Shown here: one piece after another, positions 16,212 through 22,907 of the stretch
Numbering within the stretch: the stretch's first letter is position 1
Layout of the letters: each line of letters opens with the position of its first letter
Position numbers and translations under genes: made by a program
NCBI GenBank assembly: GCA_964649095.1
Contig: CAZYPH010000024.1
Span: 1 to 25,511, forward strand
Direction of reading: 5' to 3'
Source of the DNA: CAZYPH01 sp964649095
GTDB taxonomy: Bacteria > Bdellovibrionota > UBA1018 > UBA923
DNA length: 25,511 nt
Notes under the pieces: generated by a model
What the model saw: the letters and a program-made list of their open reading frames with translations, nothing else
What the model was told of the DNA's origin: nothing
Database searches by the model: none

Positions 16212-16236
16212 TAACCCGTCAAAATTAGTCGGATTA
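16212..16236 (-). promoter_or_regulatory. Probable IscR operator overlapping the iscR promoter
   Basis: A 25-bp imperfect palindrome; 18 of the 25 positions agree with their reverse complement. Its half sites read TAACCCGTC and TAGTCGGATTA, and 18 of 25 positions fit the E. coli type 1 IscR consensus as I remember it. On the - strand it contains TTGACG (16222 to 16217), a good -35, followed 19 bases later by TGTATT as a possible -10, about 50-75 bases upstream of the iscR start codon. Binding there would block the promoter, as in E. coli autoregulation. Confidence 0.5.
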
Positions 16237-16368
16237 CTGGGGCGTTTGTACCTACAAATACGATACTACTCGTCGTATATCAACCCGGAAAAAAACCCTA
16301 ACTCTTTCCATAAAGGCTTGAGGGTGGTCAAGTCAGGGTGTGCTCTGCAGGTTTTATGGCTTATCTAC

Positions 16369-16392
16369 GACCTATTATATCGTATATAGGTC
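16369..16392. promoter_or_regulatory. Perfect 7-bp dyad upstream of rpsU
   Basis: GACCTAT and ATAGGTC are perfect inverted 7-mers around the 10-base centre TATATCGTAT. It lies 35 bases before a possible -10 (CATAAT, 16427-16432) of rpsU. TCGTATAT in the centre recurs at 16273-16280 inside the other dyad of this region. It may be an operator or an upstream hairpin; nothing here names the regulator. Confidence 0.3.
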
Positions 16393-16496
16393 CAATTGAA
16401 CAGACCTTGTTTTCATCGTCAATCGACATAATTTAAAGCCTGGGAATTTTATTTCATTTCACCATGAAATAGCGGTACTGATTGGGAAAATAAATC

Positions 16497-16510
16497 GGGA
16501 GGAGGTGATT
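16497..16510 (+). promoter_or_regulatory. Very strong Shine-Dalgarno sequence of rpsU
   Basis: GGGAGGAGGTGATT ends four bases before ATG 16515. GGAGGTGAT (16501-16509) can pair over nine bases with the usual 3' end of 16S rRNA. No other gene in the window has a site this complete. It fixes the rpsU start. Confidence 0.85.
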
Positions 16511-16514
16511 AAAT

Positions 16515-16712
16515 ATGCCAGGTGTAAAAGTAAATGATGGTGAGTCTTTCGAGAACGCTATCAAACGTTTCAAAAAGCAGTGTGAAAAAGCCGGCATCCT
16601 CTCAGAAGTTCGAAAACGTGAGGCTTATGAAAAGCCAAGCGTTAAGAAGAAGAAGAAAGCAATAGCAGCGAGAAAACGTGCCATGAAAAAGGTGCGTCGT
16701 TTCGTAGGCTAA
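16515..16712 (+). CDS. rpsU: Small ribosomal subunit protein bS21
   Basis: A 65-residue, strongly basic protein of the 30S subunit, located near the anti-Shine-Dalgarno end of 16S rRNA. The sequence begins MPGVKVNDGESFENAIKRFKK (conserved helix start), contains the conserved 'CEKAGILSEVRKREAYEKPS' and ends in the Lys/Arg-rich KKKKKAIAARKRAMKKVRR tail. Length fits the family (65-70). It opens the macromolecular-synthesis block. A terminator-like structure begins 29 bases after the stop, so rpsU can probably be expressed separately and more strongly than the genes behind it. Confidence 0.97.
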   Translation: MPGVKVNDGESFENAIKRFKKQCEKAGILSEVRKREAYEKPSVKKKKKAIAARKRAMKKVRRFVG

Positions 16713-16740
16713 GGGCTGGTAGTTCCATTTTTCGCTGTGA

Positions 16741-16830
16741 CCCCAAAACACCATTTTGGTAGAAAAAATTTTGTTTTTTGAATTGGAAACAAAACAATTT
16801 ATCACAAACAGTGTTTTGGGGTTTTTGTTT
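16741..16830 (+). terminator. Two-tier hairpin terminator after rpsU
   Basis: CCCCAAAACAC (16741-16751) and GTGTTTTGGGG (16811-16821) are perfect 11-bp inverted arms, followed at once by TTTTTGTTT. The 59-base interior holds a second perfect 8-bp stem, TTTTGTTT (16769-16776) with AAACAAAA (16787-16794). The GC-rich base of the stem next to the T tract is what a rho-independent terminator needs, but the arms are far apart. It likely lets part of transcription continue into yqeY-dnaG-rpoD. Confidence 0.6.
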
Positions 16831-16910
16831 ATTAAAATTCGTTAATATATCAATTTACTAATACGCTACGCGCTAACGTTTTAGTACATCTCTCAGGAGT
16901 AAAGTTCACG

Positions 16911-17357
16911 ATGAGCACCATTAAATCAAAAATTTCAGAAGATATGAAAGCCGCCATGAAATCGGGCGATAAAGACAAGTTGGCCGCCATTCGTAATGTG
17001 CATGCTGCTATTAGAAAACGTGAAATTGATGAGCGAATTGACCTAACGGATGCTGATGTCATAAAAGTCTTGACCTCACTGGTGAAACAACGTCAGGACT
17101 CTATTGAACAATTTACCAAGGGTGGGCGCCAAGACTTAGTAGATAAAGAATCAGCCGAATTAGCCCTTTTAAAAGCGTATTTACCGGAACAGATGAGTGA
17201 AGCCGAACTACGTGCGATTGTCGCTGCTGCCGTAAGTGAGGCTGGTGCGACCACACAAAAAGATATGGGCGCTGTTATGAAAATCTTGTTACCTCAGGTC
17301 GCGGGTAAAGCGGATGGTAAATTAGTAAATCAACTAGTGCGCGAGAAGTTAATATAA
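16911..17357 (+). CDS. yqeY: GatB/YqeY-domain protein
   Basis: A 148-residue soluble protein. 'SKISEDMKAAMKSGDKDKLAAIRNVHAAIRKREIDER' is the conserved YqeY opening, and the second half has the GatB-tail-like helical bundle ending 'MGAVMKILLPQVAGKADGKLVNQLVREKL'. The domain also forms the tail of the amidotransferase subunit GatB, where it contacts tRNA; the role of stand-alone YqeY is unclear. Placement between rpsU and dnaG is common in proteobacteria. CAGGAG (16894-16899) is the ribosome-binding site for ATG 16911. dnaG starts three bases after its stop. Confidence 0.93.
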   Translation: MSTIKSKISEDMKAAMKSGDKDKLAAIRNVHAAIRKREIDERIDLTDADVIKVLTSLVKQRQDSIEQFTKGGRQDLVDKESAELALLKAYLPEQMSEAELRAIVAAAVSEAGATTQKDMGAVMKILLPQVAGKADGKLVNQLVREKLI

Positions 17358-17360
17358 GTA

Positions 17361-19466
17361 ATGGCCGTGGAGTTTGTTCCAGAACTTAAAGCCCAAATTA
17401 ATATCGTCTCGGTTGTAGGCGAATATGTTCGACTAAAAAAAATGGGCACAAACTATGTGGGTTTGTGCCCATTCCATTCTGAGAGGTCGCCGTCGTTTTC
17501 TGTCTCTGAGAAACGCCAAATTTTTCATTGTTTTGGGTGCTCTAAAGGCGGCGATGTCATTACGTTTATCCAAAATATCCAAGAAGTTAGCTTTAAAGAG
17601 GCCTTACTCTATTTAGCAAATAAATTTGGTGTCGCCGTTCCAAAAGAAATGCAACAGCAGTTGAAGCAGCAGTTGCAGCAGGCCGAAACTTCAGATCGCC
17701 ATCAGATACTATATAAATTAAATCAGTTTACAGCGCAGTTTTATCACGAGAGTTTGTTTTCTGTTGAGGGACTCCGTGCGCGAGAGTATCTGCAGTCACG
17801 GGGTATTTCAGAAGAGTCGATGCGTAAGTTTTATTTAGGTTGGGCGTCGACGTCGTGGGACGCGTTAGCGTCATTTTTAATCGAAAAAAAAGCCCCCATC
17901 GATGTGGCGCTTGAGCTGGGTTTGATTCGTTCTTCGACGAAAAATGCTGGTCGTTATTATGACTTTTTTCGCAACCGCGTTTTATTTCCCGTACTAGATG
18001 AAAAAGGCCGGGTGGTTGGGTTTGGTGGGAGAGCCCTGCCGGCGTCTGATGGTGATGACGGGGCGCCAGTCAGTGGTGAAACTGCATCAGATGAGATCAA
18101 AGTTCCAAAGTATTTAAACTCGGCTGAGAGTCCTATTTTTCATAAACATAGCCAGTTGTTTGGTTTGTTTACGGCGCAAAAAGATATCCGAGAGCGTGAC
18201 TTTTGCCTACTTGTGGAAGGCTATCTTGATTGCATTGCTTTGCAACAGGCTGGTCTGGGGCCGTCGGTAGCCGTCTTGGGGACGGCTCTCGGGCGTGAGC
18301 ATTTGAAGGCATTAAAAAAATTAACCCCTAATTTAGTTCTTGTGTTCGACGGTGACGCGGCCGGGCAGGCTGCCTCGTTTCGCTCGTTGGATGCTTTTTT
18401 GGACGAAGACATTTTGCCCAAAGTGGTAGTTCTACCGCCTGGCGTAGACCCTGACGATTATATTCGTCAAGACGGCGTGGCCGCTCTTGAGCAGCGTGTA
18501 TTGCAGGCAGAAAGTTTGCTTGATGTATGGGTTGTTCAGCAATTACAGGGCGCTCATACGTTAGATCAGCAGGCTAAAGCATTGGATACGGTATTGCCAA
18601 AGTTAGCGCGTTTGAAAAGCTCTAGTGCTATTCATCTGCGTTTGTCGAAGATTGCAAGTATCCTGAATGCCGACATCAACTATCTTGTAAAACGCACACA
18701 GGAACTGAGACCGCAAATTCAAATTAAGGGGCGTGGTAGTGCCGGTAGTGGCGACGAGCGGAGGTCGGTCAATTACTCTTCAGTCGGCCGTAGGTCTGCG
18801 CAGGTTTCGGTTTTTTTTGATCCAATTGATCTAGGCTTATTGGAGTTGTTGTTTGGTCTCCCGGCGCAGACTATTGCGTTTTACTGGAGGGCTTTATTTG
18901 GTGAGTACCCTCAGTACCAATTTTCATCGGTTGTTGCTGGTTTGCGTTCAAGTTTGTTGCAGAGTTTATTTGAAAATGACTTATTTTTAGTCTTTTTGAA
19001 GAAAGAGGCGCGTATTTTGCTTGAGACGGCCTTGGATCACAATTGTGATTCTCTGCAAGACGCAGACCAGGATTTGAGTGGTGTCCTGCGCATTTACTTG
19101 CGAAATTTGTTGGACCATCCGGAGCAGCGACCAGCTGATTTAAAAGATAGTAAATTGCTAATACATAGTGTGAAAAGCCTAAGAAATTTGATATTAAATT
19201 GGATTCTGGAATCAGACAGCAAAAGTTTTGATCTTGGAGTCGCTGAAGCGCAGTATCAAGATTTCAAGTGTCTCGCTCTAAAGTTAATTCGTCGTGGTGT
19301 TGAAATACGACGGGATAAAGTTCGGGCAGACATTGTGAAACTAGAAATGCGGCAGTCAGGTGTTCCACTTGAGGCCGCGATAGCGACTCAACAAAATCAT
19401 ACTCTAGAGTTGTCAAAGCTATTGCAAGATTATCAGACTCTAACGCGGGAATTGTCGGGCCTTTAA
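17361..19466 (+). CDS. dnaG: DNA primase DnaG
   Basis: A 701-residue primase that synthesises RNA primers at the replication fork. The zinc-binding domain has Cys36, His39, Cys57 and Cys60 (CPFH ... CFGC). The TOPRIM core has the catalytic Glu286 (LLVEGYLD) and Asp330/Asp332 (VFDGDAAGQ), followed by LPPGVDPDDYI. The C-terminal part (about 460-701) would include the DnaB-helicase interaction domain but shows little conservation. The protein is longer than the usual 580-660; extra residues are seen at 92-110 (Gln-rich linker) and around 229-246 (acidic, Gly-rich insertion before KVPKYLNSAESPIF). ATG 17361 has no clear Shine-Dalgarno and is three bases after yqeY, suggesting coupling. Confidence 0.96.
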   Translation: MAVEFVPELKAQINIVSVVGEYVRLKKMGTNYVGLCPFHSERSPSFSVSEKRQIFHCFGCSKGGDVITFIQNIQEVSFKEALLYLANKFGVAVPKEMQQQLKQQLQQAETSDRHQILYKLNQFTAQFYHESLFSVEGLRAREYLQSRGISEESMRKFYLGWASTSWDALASFLIEKKAPIDVALELGLIRSSTKNAGRYYDFFRNRVLFPVLDEKGRVVGFGGRALPASDGDDGAPVSGETASDEIKVPKYLNSAESPIFHKHSQLFGLFTAQKDIRERDFCLLVEGYLDCIALQQAGLGPSVAVLGTALGREHLKALKKLTPNLVLVFDGDAAGQAASFRSLDAFLDEDILPKVVVLPPGVDPDDYIRQDGVAALEQRVLQAESLLDVWVVQQLQGAHTLDQQAKALDTVLPKLARLKSSSAIHLRLSKIASILNADINYLVKRTQELRPQIQIKGRGSAGSGDERRSVNYSSVGRRSAQVSVFFDPIDLGLLELLFGLPAQTIAFYWRALFGEYPQYQFSSVVAGLRSSLLQSLFENDLFLVFLKKEARILLETALDHNCDSLQDADQDLSGVLRIYLRNLLDHPEQRPADLKDSKLLIHSVKSLRNLILNWILESDSKSFDLGVAEAQYQDFKCLALKLIRRGVEIRRDKVRADIVKLEMRQSGVPLEAAIATQQNHTLELSKLLQDYQTLTRELSGL

Positions 19467-19482
19467 TTTTTCGAGGATGCAC

Positions 19483-21300
19483 ATGCAATCAAACCAAATC
19501 AACAATGCCAACCAAGGCAATGGCGCTGCAGCCAGCCCATTAGCAAAACTAAAAGAAGTAAAGAAGATTATCGAGTTGGGAGTGCAGCGTGGCTACCTTA
19601 CCTTCGAAGAGATCAATGATCTTTTGCCTGCCGACATCATGGAACCGAAGCAATTGGATGATGTCATGTTTATCCTCCAAGACAACGACATTGAAGTTCT
19701 AGAAACTTCAAAGCGTGGCCGTGATGAGGACGGTGAGTTTGATGGCGACGAAAATGCGGCTCGACGTTCAGGTGACGAAGAAGAGGTCGTAGTTAGCCAA
19801 GAGGTTGCTCGTAGTACCGATCCGGTAAAATTATATCTTAAAAAAATGGGCTCCGTGTCGTTGTTGACACGTGAAGGCGAAGTCGAAATCGCGAAACGCA
19901 TTGAACAAGGTGAGATCGAAGTATTGCGTGCGTTGTTAGATACGCGTGAAGGCGTCTCTTCGATGTTGGAATTAGAAGAACGCATGGAGAGCGGAAAACT
20001 AAAAGTTAAAGACGTCATCCGCGGAGTCGACGAAGAAGTAAACCTCGACGACGAAAAAATGTACTACAACAAGATCATGGCTGCGTTAGCCAAGTTGCGT
20101 CAGTTTCAAGAGGTGCAGCGTTCGTTGTGGGAGACGGTCTCTACAAAAAAAGCTTCATCTCAAGAGCGTGAAAAAGCCCGCCAGCAGCTAGCAACAGCTC
20201 GTCAAAAGATTGAAGAAGTTTTGATGGACGTAGCGTTTAACCGTAAGTCTGTTGACGCTTTCTCAGGAAAATTGACCCAGTGGTTTCGTGACTTAAAAGA
20301 AATTAATGATGAAGAAGCACGTATCTTTCGCTTCTTTGAAGTGAAAGATCAAAAAGAGTTCAGGGCATTTGTAAAACGTTTTACAGGCTCTCCGACAGAT
20401 AAAGCACAAATTTTGCGTGAGTTAATCACAACCGAGCAGCGCGTAGATCAGTTTTTCAAAAATACAGAAGAGTTGTTAAAACGTCGTGCCGCGATTGAAT
20501 CTGAGTGTGCGATGGCTTTTGATGAGCTTACTGCTATTTGTGAGCGTATTTTAACCGGTGAGCAAAAAGCCGATCAAGCCAAGAGCGAACTCGTTGAGGC
20601 CAACTTACGATTGGTGGTTAGTATAGCCAAAAAATATACAAATCGTGGTTTGCAATTCTTAGATCTGATTCAAGAAGGCAACATCGGTTTGATGAAAGCG
20701 GTCGATAAGTTTGAGTACCGACGTGGTTATAAATTTTCGACGTATGCTACGTGGTGGATTCGTCAGGCCATCACACGCGCGATTGCAGACCAAGCGCGCA
20801 CGATTCGTATTCCAGTGCACATGATTGAGACTATTAACAAGCTTGTGCGTACCAATCGCCAGCTCGTACAAAGTTTAGGTCGTGAGCCAACACCTGAAGA
20901 AATCGCGGCCAAAATGGAATTGCCGGTAGAAAAAGTACGCAAAGTATTAAAGATCGCGAAAGAGCCTATCTCTTTAGAAACACCTATTGGTGAAGAAGAA
21001 GATTCGTACTTAGGTGATTTCATCGAAGACAAAAAAATCATCTCGCCACAAGATGCGGTTATTAGCATCAATCTTTCCGAGCAAACACGCCAAGTGTTGG
21101 CTACTTTGACGGCGCGTGAAGAAAAAGTTTTGCGTATGCGTTTTGGTATTGGTGAAAAATCGGACCATACGTTGGAAGAAGTAGGACAAGACTTTTTTGT
21201 GACTCGTGAACGTATCCGTCAGATTGAAGCGAAGGCGCTACGCAAGTTAAGACACCCAAGCCGCGCGAAGCTGTTAAAGTCTTTTGTTGACGGAGGTTGA
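19483..21300 (+). CDS. rpoD: Primary sigma factor RpoD (sigma-70)
   Basis: A 605-residue housekeeping sigma factor that directs RNA polymerase to -35/-10 promoters. Region 1.1 (about 20-78) is present with its acidic tail, region 1.2 begins at DPVKLYLKKMG, a non-conserved region follows, and region 2 (about 367-446) has the textbook NLRLVVSIAKKY, LQFLDLIQEGNIGLMKAV, and FSTYATWWIRQAITRAI. Region 4.2 is near the end (TLEEVGQDFFVTRERIRQIE). I prefer ATG 19483, six bases after GAGG 19473-19476; ATG 19477 touches that site. It starts 16 bases after dnaG. Confidence 0.97.
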   Translation: MQSNQINNANQGNGAAASPLAKLKEVKKIIELGVQRGYLTFEEINDLLPADIMEPKQLDDVMFILQDNDIEVLETSKRGRDEDGEFDGDENAARRSGDEEEVVVSQEVARSTDPVKLYLKKMGSVSLLTREGEVEIAKRIEQGEIEVLRALLDTREGVSSMLELEERMESGKLKVKDVIRGVDEEVNLDDEKMYYNKIMAALAKLRQFQEVQRSLWETVSTKKASSQEREKARQQLATARQKIEEVLMDVAFNRKSVDAFSGKLTQWFRDLKEINDEEARIFRFFEVKDQKEFRAFVKRFTGSPTDKAQILRELITTEQRVDQFFKNTEELLKRRAAIESECAMAFDELTAICERILTGEQKADQAKSELVEANLRLVVSIAKKYTNRGLQFLDLIQEGNIGLMKAVDKFEYRRGYKFSTYATWWIRQAITRAIADQARTIRIPVHMIETINKLVRTNRQLVQSLGREPTPEEIAAKMELPVEKVRKVLKIAKEPISLETPIGEEEDSYLGDFIEDKKIISPQDAVISINLSEQTRQVLATLTAREEKVLRMRFGIGEKSDHTLEEVGQDFFVTRERIRQIEAKALRKLRHPSRAKLLKSFVDGG

Positions 21301-21310
21301 TCGGCTATTT

Positions 21311-21350
21311 AGTTTGTGGCTTCCTCAACTTTCATCACAAACTTTTCTTA
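21311..21350 (+). terminator. Terminator-like dyad after rpoD
   Basis: AGTTTGTG (21311-21318) and CACAAACT (21336-21343) are perfect 8-bp inverted arms with a 17-base loop, followed by TTTTCTTAAG. It starts 10 bases after the rpoD stop and ends a few bases before the tRNA. The stem is A/T-rich and the loop long, so it may be a weak terminator or a processing hairpin in front of the tRNA. Confidence 0.4.
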
Positions 21351-21356
21351 AGTTCA

Positions 21357-21433
21357 GGGCCCATAACTCAGTTGGTTAGAGTACCCCGCTCATAACGGGA
21401 TAGTCGTAGGTTCGAGTCCTACTGGGCCCACCA
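21357..21433 (+). tRNA. tRNA with CAU anticodon, probably tRNA-Ile2 (lysidine-modified)
   Basis: A complete 77-base cloverleaf with encoded CCA. Acceptor GGGCCCA pairs with TGGGCCC, D stem ACTC/GAGT, T stem GTAGG/CCTAC with loop TTCGAGT. The anticodon CAT is at 21391-21393 in loop CTCATAA. Acceptor pairs C4-G69 and C5-G68 match E. coli tRNA-Ile2 and differ from elongator tRNA-Met (U4-A69, A5-U68), and there is no C1-A72-type mismatch as in tRNA-fMet. So the CAU is likely converted to lysidine-AU to read AUA. The anticodon stem has a C27-A43 mismatch. It lies just behind rpoD. Confidence 0.85.
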
Positions 21434-21464
21434 AAAAAAGACGCACCCGCAATTCGAAAAAAAC

Positions 21465-21671
21465 CTATTCCATAATTACCGATAACAGTTTTTTGGCAGT
21501 TTCTACATGTTCTGGATGTACTCGTAGATCAACGCCGTTACTAAACGCCATGTGTGGGCGCATGCCGCCGGAGTCATCGGTGAGAATTATCGAAGGTATT
21601 CCGGCATCTTCTAAAATACTCTTGCCAATTTCGGCTTCGGCTCGTGACTTGAATTTATATAGTGTAATCAT
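21465..21671 (-). CDS. DUF2007-family small protein, copy 1
   Basis: A 68-residue protein beginning MITLYKFKSRAEAEIGKSIL, followed by EDAGIPSIILTDD and ending in an 'LRVHPEHVETAKKLL' helix. This is the layout of the DUF2007 'putative signal transducing protein' family: a small beta-alpha-beta fold in which the aligned helix begins 'AEAE.A...L...GIP'. Function is unknown. GGAAT lies seven bases before ATG 21671. It is 93% identical (63 of 68) to the copy at 22651-22857; differences are K8R, E54Q, V56L, V65E and E68D. It is the last gene of the leftward run and converges on the tRNA. Confidence 0.75.
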   Translation of the reverse strand: MITLYKFKSRAEAEIGKSILEDAGIPSIILTDDSGGMRPHMAFSNGVDLRVHPEHVETAKKLLSVIME

Positions 21672-21691
21672 AATTTATTCCGACACCAAGA
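21465..21691 (-). repeat. 227-bp direct repeat, copy 1 (DUF2007 gene)
   Basis: Aligns without gaps to 22651-22877. Over the 207 coding bases I count 11 differences, all near the two ends; a 116-base core is identical. The similarity stops just before the stop codon on one side and about 20 bases upstream of the start on the other. Confidence 0.9.
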
Positions 21692-21709
21692 CAGGCTAGG
21701 AGCGGTGTC
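21682..21709 (-). promoter_or_regulatory. Leader hairpin in front of DUF2007 copy 1
   Basis: GACACC (21682-21687) and GGTGTC (21704-21709) are perfect 6-bp arms with a 16-base loop, ending a few bases upstream of the ribosome-binding site on the - strand. Copy 2 has the CACC arm only, so the hairpin is specific to copy 1. It may be an attenuator or a chance dyad. Confidence 0.25.
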
Positions 21710-21778
21710 TATATATAACGTAATTTATATATTAGTTAGCGATTCTCTTCTAAGGGCGCCGTCCACACACCACGCATA

Positions 21779-22582
21779 TCAATTGCGCTCTTTGTCCCAC
21801 CAGCATAAACCCGTTAACTTCTCTGTGGGTTTGAAGCCCACGGATTCGTAGATTTTCGCAGCATGATACGCTTCGTCAGCGATCATGACTAGGGATTCGA
21901 CACCCATACTTTTGAATGCGTATTGCGCTGATTGATAAACGAGAGCGCCACAAACACCCTTTCTCTGATAGTCGGGATGTGTGCTTACGATCTGAAATCG
22001 ACCGACATTTCGATCCGTAAAAATTCCAAGACCGCCGACTAGCTCTTCTTCCAGATAGGCTCCAAACCAGAGTCCATAGCCTTTAACAATCATTTGTCGA
22101 TAACGGTCCATCTGCAACCGATAGAAACCATCCCATTGTTGTTTAGAGAGCTCACTCCCACCGCAGGCGATTTGAATCTGAATCGATCTCTCAAAGTCTT
22201 CATCGGATTCCACCGGCTTCACTTTGACGTAAGGATGATGTTTTTTAGGGTGGTGAACTTCTTGAGTGGTAAGAACAGTACTCTTTTCAAGTCGAAATCC
22301 TGCGGCGAGAAACTCTGACGGGTCTTCTCCTGAAGGAGAAGAGGGTGACCACCCAAAAGTCATATGATAGATGCGCGGGTCAGGAAATTCTTTCTTAAAG
22401 AGATTCGGCCAACTACGAACGTCCCCTTTTTGAGGCGCGTTTCTAAAAATTAACAAGTTTCCCCAGAAATAGTTGGGATTTGAATGAGTTTTAACTACTA
22501 GGTACGGCCCCCTATCTATGACTTCGCCGTCGAAGTTCGGAAATATCAGCTCTGTTCGGTAACCAAGTGATTGCAAAATCAT
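21779..22582 (-). CDS. GNAT-family N-acetyltransferase
   Basis: A 267-residue soluble protein. The second half carries the GNAT fold: 'GLWFGAYLEEELVGGLGIFTDRNVGRFQIVSTHPDYQRKGVCGALVY', with the acetyl-CoA pyrophosphate loop QRKGVCG at 206-212, then 'AYHAAKIYESVGFKPTEKLTGLCW', the typical final helix and strand. The first half (about 1-110) is a separate domain I cannot name. The acceptor is unknown. I chose ATG 22582; the frame can be extended to TTG 22600 but neither has a strong ribosome-binding site. It lies between the two DUF2007 copies on the same strand, suggesting it was captured or duplicated around. Confidence 0.82.
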   Translation of the reverse strand: MILQSLGYRTELIFPNFDGEVIDRGPYLVVKTHSNPNYFWGNLLIFRNAPQKGDVRSWPNLFKKEFPDPRIYHMTFGWSPSSPSGEDPSEFLAAGFRLEKSTVLTTQEVHHPKKHHPYVKVKPVESDEDFERSIQIQIACGGSELSKQQWDGFYRLQMDRYRQMIVKGYGLWFGAYLEEELVGGLGIFTDRNVGRFQIVSTHPDYQRKGVCGALVYQSAQYAFKSMGVESLVMIADEAYHAAKIYESVGFKPTEKLTGLCWWDKERN

Positions 22583-22650
22583 TGGCCTGAAATTTAACAA
22601 TGAGAGACTGAAAAGTCAGCACTGCATTGGTTTGAACCCGTAATTCTAAT

Positions 22651-22857
22651 CTAATCCATAATTTCCGATAACAGTTTTTTGGCAGTTTCTAAATGTTGTG
22701 GATGTACCCGTAGATCAACGCCGTTACTAAACGCCATGTGTGGGCGCATGCCGCCGGAGTCATCGGTGAGAATTATCGAAGGTATTCCGGCATCTTCTAA
22801 AATACTCTTGCCAATTTCGGCTTCCGCTCGAGAACGAAATTTATATAGTGTAATCAT
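22651..22857 (-). CDS. DUF2007-family small protein, copy 2
   Basis: A 68-residue near-twin of the protein at 21465-21671, with the same MITLYKFRSRAEAEIG opening, central GGMRPHMAFSNGVDLRVHP and helical end. GGAAAT lies close upstream of ATG 22857. It starts 50 bases after the histidine kinase stop on the same strand, so it could be cotranscribed with the two-component genes. No function is known for the family; I infer nothing beyond a possible small binding or signalling module. Confidence 0.75.
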   Translation of the reverse strand: MITLYKFRSRAEAEIGKSILEDAGIPSIILTDDSGGMRPHMAFSNGVDLRVHPQHLETAKKLLSEIMD

Positions 22858-22877
22858 AATTTATTTCCACACCAAGA
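22651..22877 (-). repeat. 227-bp direct repeat, copy 2 (DUF2007 gene)
   Basis: Partner of 21465-21691 in the same orientation, offset by 1186 bases, with the acetyltransferase gene in between. Recombination between the copies would delete that gene and one DUF2007 copy. Confidence 0.9.
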
Positions 22878-22907
22878 TACCACTCTTCGTCATCAAGATA
22901 GTAGATT

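Larger units (their letters stand above)
16161..16514. promoter_or_regulatory. Divergent control region between iscR (-) and rpsU (+)
   Basis: A 354-base stretch without a convincing gene. It must hold the promoters of two essential operons. Reading from iscR it contains an inverted repeat GTTAA-N6-TTAAC (16174-16189), a 25-bp imperfect palindrome (16212-16236), a dyad ATACGA-N9-TCGTAT (16258-16278), a short stem CTTGA-N6-TCAAG (16317-16332), a dyad GACCTAT-N10-ATAGGTC (16369-16392), a possible rpsU -10 CATAAT (16427-16432) and the strong rpsU ribosome-binding site. I see no pattern of a known small RNA in it, although the stems in the middle leave that open. Confidence 0.6.

Noticed and set aside
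16602..16805. 67-codon open frame on the - strand over rpsU and its terminator
   Set aside because: Antisense to rpsU and across the hairpin; composition reflects the Lys-rich codons and repeats.
19593..20018. 141-codon open frame on the - strand inside rpoD
   Set aside because: It lies opposite a certain sigma-factor gene and its protein is Ser/Arg/Thr-rich without any family pattern, as expected of an antisense shadow.
21465..22877. Direct repeats as the ends of a transposon carrying the acetyltransferase
   Set aside because: The repeats are complete DUF2007 genes, there is no transposase or inverted terminal repeat, and I found no target-site duplication.
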